Shown: positions 60,009 to 64,000 of the stretch, one piece after another
Layout of the letters: every line of letters starts with the position of its first letter
How positions within the stretch are numbered: the stretch's first letter is position 1
Assembly (NCBI RefSeq): GCF_000013445.1
Contig: NC_007796.1
Location: forward strand, 1 to 64,000
DNA: 64,000 nt
DNA from: Methanospirillum hungatei JF-1
GTDB taxonomy: Archaea; Halobacteriota; Methanomicrobia; Methanomicrobiales; Methanospirillaceae
Direction of reading: 5' to 3'
Notes under the pieces: generated by a model
What the model was told of the DNA's origin: nothing
What the model saw: only the letters and a program-made list of their open reading frames with translations
Databases searched by the model: none
Made by a program: the position numbers and the translations under genes

Positions 60009-60746
60009 ATGGTTGTAGTACCCTGGCAGGCACGTCTTGGAATCCTTCTGGTGAGTTGTTCTGCTCTTGTGTATCTCACAAAACTTACCGTGATTGACAA
60101 TATATCAGGAACGGTTGAGTATATCTTCAACTCGTTCGGTTTTTTGTTCATCAATGTCCTGCTTGTTACGTTGGTCATTAATGAGCTTCTTTCACGTCGT
60201 GCAAGAAATGCCCGTCTTGAAAAATTGAACATGGTTATCGGGATTTTTTTTACCGAAGTCGGAAATGAATTGTTGAAAAGGATTATTCAAGCTGATCCTG
60301 AATCAACAGCCTTTGGGTCTTCATTTGTTCTCCAGGGAAAAGAGCATCCTGATGAGAAAGCTATGGAAAGAGTGGTATCTGATCACCGTTTTCAGATTCA
60401 ACATGAAAAGATAGATTTTAAGGAAATTCAGGATTTTCTACAAGAAAAGCGCAATTTTCTATTACGGCTCATGGAAAACCCGGTCATGCTTGAGCATCAG
60501 AGTTTTACTGCGCTCCTTCAGGCAGCATTTCACCTTACGGCGGAACTTGGTCATCGTGAAGTTATTGACCGACTATCTGCATCAGATCAGGCACATCTGG
60601 CAGGAGATATCAGCAGAGTATATCGGGCACTCGCTTATGAGTGGGTTCATTACATGGGATATCTGAACCGGAACTATCCGTATCTGTATTCTCTTGCCGT
60701 CAGAACAAATCCGTTTGATCCATATACCCGTATTGAGGTGACCTGA
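60009..60746 (+). CDS. Hypothetical membrane protein with cytoplasmic helical domain
   Basis: 245 residues. Two N-terminal membrane helices (LGILLVSCSALVYLTKLTVI and FGFLFINVLLVTLVINELL), then a basic turn RRARNARLEK and a mostly helical cytoplasmic domain with TEVGNELLKRIIQADPES, IDFKEIQDFLQEKRNFLL and LAYEWVHYMGYLNRNYPYLY. The arrangement recalls uncharacterised archaeal membrane proteins; no enzyme motif is visible. AGATAGG lies close before the ATG. Divergent from 59600-59959 and convergent with ferritin. Confidence 0.75.
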   Translation: MVVVPWQARLGILLVSCSALVYLTKLTVIDNISGTVEYIFNSFGFLFINVLLVTLVINELLSRRARNARLEKLNMVIGIFFTEVGNELLKRIIQADPESTAFGSSFVLQGKEHPDEKAMERVVSDHRFQIQHEKIDFKEIQDFLQEKRNFLLRLMENPVMLEHQSFTALLQAAFHLTAELGHREVIDRLSASDQAHLAGDISRVYRALAYEWVHYMGYLNRNYPYLYSLAVRTNPFDPYTRIEVT

Positions 60747-60774
60747 ATCAGGAACTCAAAAAGGTAAAAAATTT

Positions 60775-61335
60775 TCATGAGGGGGATGTAACTGGTGGTG
60801 TATAGACTCTTGTGCCAAGTTCTTTATCCAGCATATAAAGAAGGCCAACACCTTTCTCCTGGCTGATCATTTGGAGTTGATCCAGGATCGTCCGTGCATT
60901 CTCTTCCTCCTCAACCTGTTCATTTACAAACCACTGTAAAAAATTCACCGTTGCATGATCTTTTTCGGTAATAGACAAATTCACAAGGTTATTGATAAGA
61001 CTGGTTACTTTTAGCTCGTGAGCCATCTGTGTCTCAAAGGCATCTTTTGCATCCCTCCACTCAGTTTGCGGGGCTTCAATCTGCTGCATTACTGCACGAC
61101 CACCGCGGGCCAGAACATAATCGAAGATCTTTAATGCATGATCCCGTTCTTCCATGGCCTGAACCCGTTCCCAATTGGCAAATCCACGAAGTCCGACTGA
61201 GTCAAACCAGGAGGACATCGAGAGATACAGATATGCGGAATAGAGTTCTGCATTTATCTGTTCATTCAGTGCTTTTTCGACTTTTGGATTCATACTACCC
61301 ATAGGAGCAGCAGTTCCTTTTACCTTTGGGGGCAT
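60775..61335 (-). CDS. ftn: Ferritin
   Basis: 186 residues of the non-haem ferritin four-helix bundle. Ferroxidase residues are visible in LNEQINAELYSAYLYLSM, MEERDHALKIFDYV (E and ExxH), and LQWFVNEQVEEEENARTI. It stores iron as a 24-subunit shell and protects against Fenton chemistry. The first 14 residues (MPPKVKGTAAPMGS) are an extension; ATG at residue 15 (MNPKVEKALN) is a possible alternative start matching the usual N terminus. No strong Shine-Dalgarno for either. Convergent with 60009; divergent from the glutamate-synthase-like gene. Confidence 0.93.
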   Translation of the reverse strand: MPPKVKGTAAPMGSMNPKVEKALNEQINAELYSAYLYLSMSSWFDSVGLRGFANWERVQAMEERDHALKIFDYVLARGGRAVMQQIEAPQTEWRDAKDAFETQMAHELKVTSLINNLVNLSITEKDHATVNFLQWFVNEQVEEEENARTILDQLQMISQEKGVGLLYMLDKELGTRVYTPPVTSPS

Positions 61336-61556
61336 GTGTGGTGATTAGACGTGTTCATATTTTAAGATGCAGGTAGGTGGGTTTTCTCTGATAATCTACT
61401 TCCTTCTTACTTCTCTCTTAAAGACTTTCCAAATATATTTTAAGAGTGACGGAAGGAAAGGGATTATACGGTTCACAAAGAAAGATAACATGTTCGGATT
61501 TAACCGGACCATCTCATCCGGTGCAGATAGAAGTCTGTGCTCAGGGAGAAGTTACC

Positions 61557-63146
61557 ATGAATCTTAAACGTCCTAATTCCAATGAGGCGGTCGGGACTGT
61601 AAATCGCTCACGCGATGTTGTTCCGATGTCTGGCATGTGTTCCCGTTGTGTGGACGGGTGTAAAGGTGCCTGCGATGTATGGCTTGCATCATTTCGGGGA
61701 AGAGAAGTTCTGTATCCCGGGCCTTTTGGTGAGGTCACTGCAGGGGCAGACAAGAACTACCCGATTGATTACTCACATCTGAATATACATGGGTATGCCT
61801 GCGGAGCAAACGGGCTTCCGGATGGCGTTGCAGCAAATCCGGATACTGCTGTTTTTGATGATGTCAACACTGAAACTGATTACGGCTGGGACATTAAAGT
61901 AAAGATGCGCGTACCCATCTTCACCGGTGCACTGGGCTCTACTGATATTGCACGAATCAACTGGGAGCACTTTGCCGTTGGAGCAGCAATTTCAGGAATT
62001 ACCCTTGTCTGTGGTGAGAATGTCTGTGGTGTCGATCCGGAACTCAAGCTGGGATCAGATGGGAAGGTTGTCTCCTCACCGGAAATGGACCGTAGAATCA
62101 ACACCTACAAAAAGTTCCACGAGGGATATGGAGAGCTTCTCGTTCAGATGAACGTGGAAGATACCCGTCTTGGTACTGCAGAGTACGTCGCTTCCAAGCA
62201 CAACCTTGAGACTATTGAACTGAAATGGGGACAGGGTGCCAAGTGTATTGGTGGAGAGATCAAGGTTAAAAACCTCGAACGAGCCCAGGAACTCAAGAAA
62301 CGTGGGTATATCGTTCTTCCAGATCCGACCCGGGCTGACAATATCGCCGCATTTAAGGACGGGGCAATCAAGGAATTTGAGCGTCATTCAAGACTTGGAT
62401 TTGTATCAAAGGAAGGTTTCCTGGAGGAAGTAGACCGGCTGCGTGGTATTGGCTTTAAGCGTGTAACCCTGAAGACTGGTGCCTACTCCATGAAAGAGCT
62501 TGCAATGGCGATCCGCTGGTCATCAGAAGCAAAGATTGATCTGCTCACCATCGACGGAGCTCCTGGTGGAACTGGTATGAGCCCCTGGCCTATGATGAAT
62601 GAGTGGGGTATTCCGACCTTCTATATTCAGTCCCTTGCCTACCAGATGGCAGAGGCATTAAAGAAGAAGGGAATGCGTGTTCCAGATCTTGCCATTGCTG
62701 GTGGATTTGCCGATGAAGCAAATGCATTCAAGGCCCTCGCCATGGGTGCCCCGTACTTCAAAGCTGTCTGTATGGGTCGTGCCCTCATGATCCCGGGAAT
62801 GGTTGGAAAGAATATTGAGAAGTGGATCAAGGATGGAGAACTTCCAAAGACCGTCTCCAAGTACGGATCTACCATCCCTGAACTCTTCGTTACTTACGAG
62901 ACCCTGAAAGAGAAGTATGGAAACCGTCTGAGTGAGATTCCGGTTGGTGCTATTGGTATCTACACCTATGCACAGAAATTCAGAACCGGAATGCAGCAGA
63001 TCATGGCAGGCAGCAGAAACTTCTCCCTGAAATCTGTGAACAGAAATGATCTGATGGCCCTTACTCCAGAAGCAGCAGAAGTTTCAGGTATCCCCTATGT
63101 CATGGAATCATACCGCGACCAGGCCTGGGATATCCTTCTTGAATAA
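61557..63146 (+). CDS. Glutamate synthase-like FMN-binding protein
   Basis: 529 residues from ATG 61557, chosen for GGGAG upstream (a frame from 61446 has no such site). The N terminus has a cysteine cluster, CSRCVDGCKGACDVW (about residues 22-36), followed by YPGPFGEVTAG. The rest is the TIM-barrel FMN domain of glutamate synthase large subunits: GALGSTDIARINWEHFAVGA, KWGQGAKCIGGEIK, LTIDGAPGGTGMSPWPMMNE, IAGGFADEANAFKALAMGA and CMGRALMIPG. It lacks the glutamine amidotransferase domain, so nitrogen must come from a partner or as ammonia. The Cys cluster may carry an Fe-S centre. The T-rich tract after the stop could end transcription. Confidence 0.9.
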   Translation: MNLKRPNSNEAVGTVNRSRDVVPMSGMCSRCVDGCKGACDVWLASFRGREVLYPGPFGEVTAGADKNYPIDYSHLNIHGYACGANGLPDGVAANPDTAVFDDVNTETDYGWDIKVKMRVPIFTGALGSTDIARINWEHFAVGAAISGITLVCGENVCGVDPELKLGSDGKVVSSPEMDRRINTYKKFHEGYGELLVQMNVEDTRLGTAEYVASKHNLETIELKWGQGAKCIGGEIKVKNLERAQELKKRGYIVLPDPTRADNIAAFKDGAIKEFERHSRLGFVSKEGFLEEVDRLRGIGFKRVTLKTGAYSMKELAMAIRWSSEAKIDLLTIDGAPGGTGMSPWPMMNEWGIPTFYIQSLAYQMAEALKKKGMRVPDLAIAGGFADEANAFKALAMGAPYFKAVCMGRALMIPGMVGKNIEKWIKDGELPKTVSKYGSTIPELFVTYETLKEKYGNRLSEIPVGAIGIYTYAQKFRTGMQQIMAGSRNFSLKSVNRNDLMALTPEAAEVSGIPYVMESYRDQAWDILLE

Positions 63147-63529
63147 AATTAAACCGATAAAATCCCTCTTTTTTCTAACATTCCCTGAATATGCGGGGAT
63201 AGATAAATACTTCTTTGATAGAATGAAGGTACCCGTCTTCTTGATCCTGCCTGTCTGAAAATTGTCCGGGGAGAATTGTTTGGAAGATTCTTGATATCAT
63301 TCCGGAACCAGTCATTTATCCATTCCCTGTAGAAGATATTCTCAAATAGGCTATTATTCTCTCAAAGCCCTGGAGATCTTGTATGCCACAGATCTATTCG
63401 GGGACTTTGAAAACCAAAAATAAGAATGTGAGGGGTAAAGGGGATAAAAATTATCTGGATTTTTTATTTTCAGGATAATATGACGGGTTTCACAGGGAGA
63501 AGTTTTCTGGTATCAGGGTAAAGATATAT
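63147..63529. other. Intergenic, no confident gene
   Basis: 383 bases. A T-rich tract (CTCTTTTTTCT, 63166-63175) soon after the flavoprotein stop is a likely terminator. A short open stretch (about 63269-63345) reads VWKILDIIPEPVIYPFPVED, which looks coding-like but is stop-bounded, and I cannot assign it. An A/T-rich AAGATATATATG lies directly before the broken ATPase. Confidence 0.4.
63166..63175 (+). terminator. T-rich tract after the glutamate synthase-like gene
   Basis: CTCTTTTTTCT about 20 bases after the stop codon at 63146, a simple archaeal-type terminator candidate. Confidence 0.4.
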
Positions 63530-64000
63530 ATGATGAGGTTCTTTAATACCGCCGGACCGGTAAATTGTGAGAAACATTATTGTCTCCCACCTCTTAGCCG
63601 GTTTAATCTGCCAGAAATACTTACTCTCATTAGCCAGGAGAAGTATTTTGTTCTCCATGCGCCAAGACAAAGTGGGAAGACCTCCTGTCTTCTTGCATGT
63701 GCTGAATACTTCAATAAAGACGGGCGGTAATATGCACTCTATACAAATGTTGAAGCAGGCCAGGCTGCGAGGGAAGATGTCACGTTAGCAATGCGGGCTA
63801 TCCTGTATGGGATGCTTCAGAGAATGGAGATTCAATTTCCAAATCTTATCTCATCTGGGGAACTTGAGCAGATAATTCTTGATAATGGCCCGTTTGGTGC
63901 CATGACAACCTTTTTTACAGATTGTCTAACAGACTGGATAAACCACTTATCCTGATGATAGATGAGATCGATACACTTGTGGGTGATACATTAATTTCTG
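63530..64000 (+). pseudogene. Broken AAA ATPase gene, continues beyond the window
   Basis: It begins MRFFNTAGPVNCEKHYCLPP and reads through Walker A, LHAPRQSGKTSCLLACAEYF, typical of a methanogen/anaerobe AAA ATPase family. A TAA at 63728-63730 then interrupts the frame. The same frame resumes (YALYTNVEAGQAAREDVTLA, LYGMLQRMEIQFPN) up to TGA near 63953. The Walker B region (KPLILMIDEIDTLVGD) is in another frame, so there is also a frameshift near 63935. At least two lesions make it nonfunctional unless recoded. The gene runs off the right edge. Confidence 0.75.

Noticed and set aside
63269-63345. Coding-like stretch VWKILDIIPEPVIYPFPVED
   Set aside because: Too short and stop-bounded; cannot be tied to a family, so only mentioned under the intergenic entry.

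Overview
The window is archaeal DNA from a methanogen of the Methanomicrobiales, most likely Methanospirillum or a close relative. The 16S gene begins with the archaeal TTCTGGTTGATCCTGCC signature, alanyl-tRNA synthetase is the archaeal type, and an RPA-associated gene fragment, many HDIxN-type PAS histidine kinases and a folate/F420-type ligase are present. The genus is my inference from gene content; no database was searched.

Region 1 (about 0.5-28.5 kb) is an accessory block of signalling genes: a TPR protein, two CheW proteins, two very long PAS histidine kinases in one operon, a PAS protein with a degenerate histidine-acceptor segment, a decayed HTH-PAS kinase and three chemoreceptors. 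Two receptors are soluble proteins built from long HAMP ladders whose DNA is a 273-bp tandem repeat. One of them is cut in two by a 1757-bp insertion sequence flanked by a 7-bp duplication; removing the element and one duplication copy restores a 1279-residue frame. No CheA, CheB, CheR or CheY gene lies in the window. Remnants of a DUF4143-type ATPase, an AAA-ATPase-like gene and an RPA-associated gene show repeated deletion and rearrangement here.

Region 2 (28.5-39.4 kb) holds a secreted subtilase with a PKD domain, two tiny genes, a tight minus-strand operon glyA-folD-folP-cofE/folC2-like (one-carbon and pterin/folate metabolism), and a plus-strand group of a coiled-coil protein, SMC and ScpA (condensin).

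Region 3 (39.4-45.0 kb) is a complete rRNA operon: TATA-type promoter, 16S, tRNA-Ala(TGC), 23S, an aberrant tRNA-Cys-like gene and two tandem 5S genes. Processing stems around 16S and 23S can be read by eye.

Region 4 (45.1-53.4 kb) contains a secreted protein, a polar amino-acid ABC transporter (binding protein, two permeases, ATPase) with a second divergent binding protein, a DMT-family transporter with a histidine-rich tail, a fused N-carbamoylputrescine amidase/agmatine deiminase (agmatine to putrescine in one polypeptide) and MscL.

Region 5 (53.4-64 kb) is mostly housekeeping: an unknown protein, a NIF3-family protein, a SWIM zinc-finger protein, AlaS, a membrane-anchored HTH protein, secreted and membrane hypotheticals, ferritin and a glutamate-synthase-like flavoprotein. 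It ends in a broken AAA ATPase running off the window.
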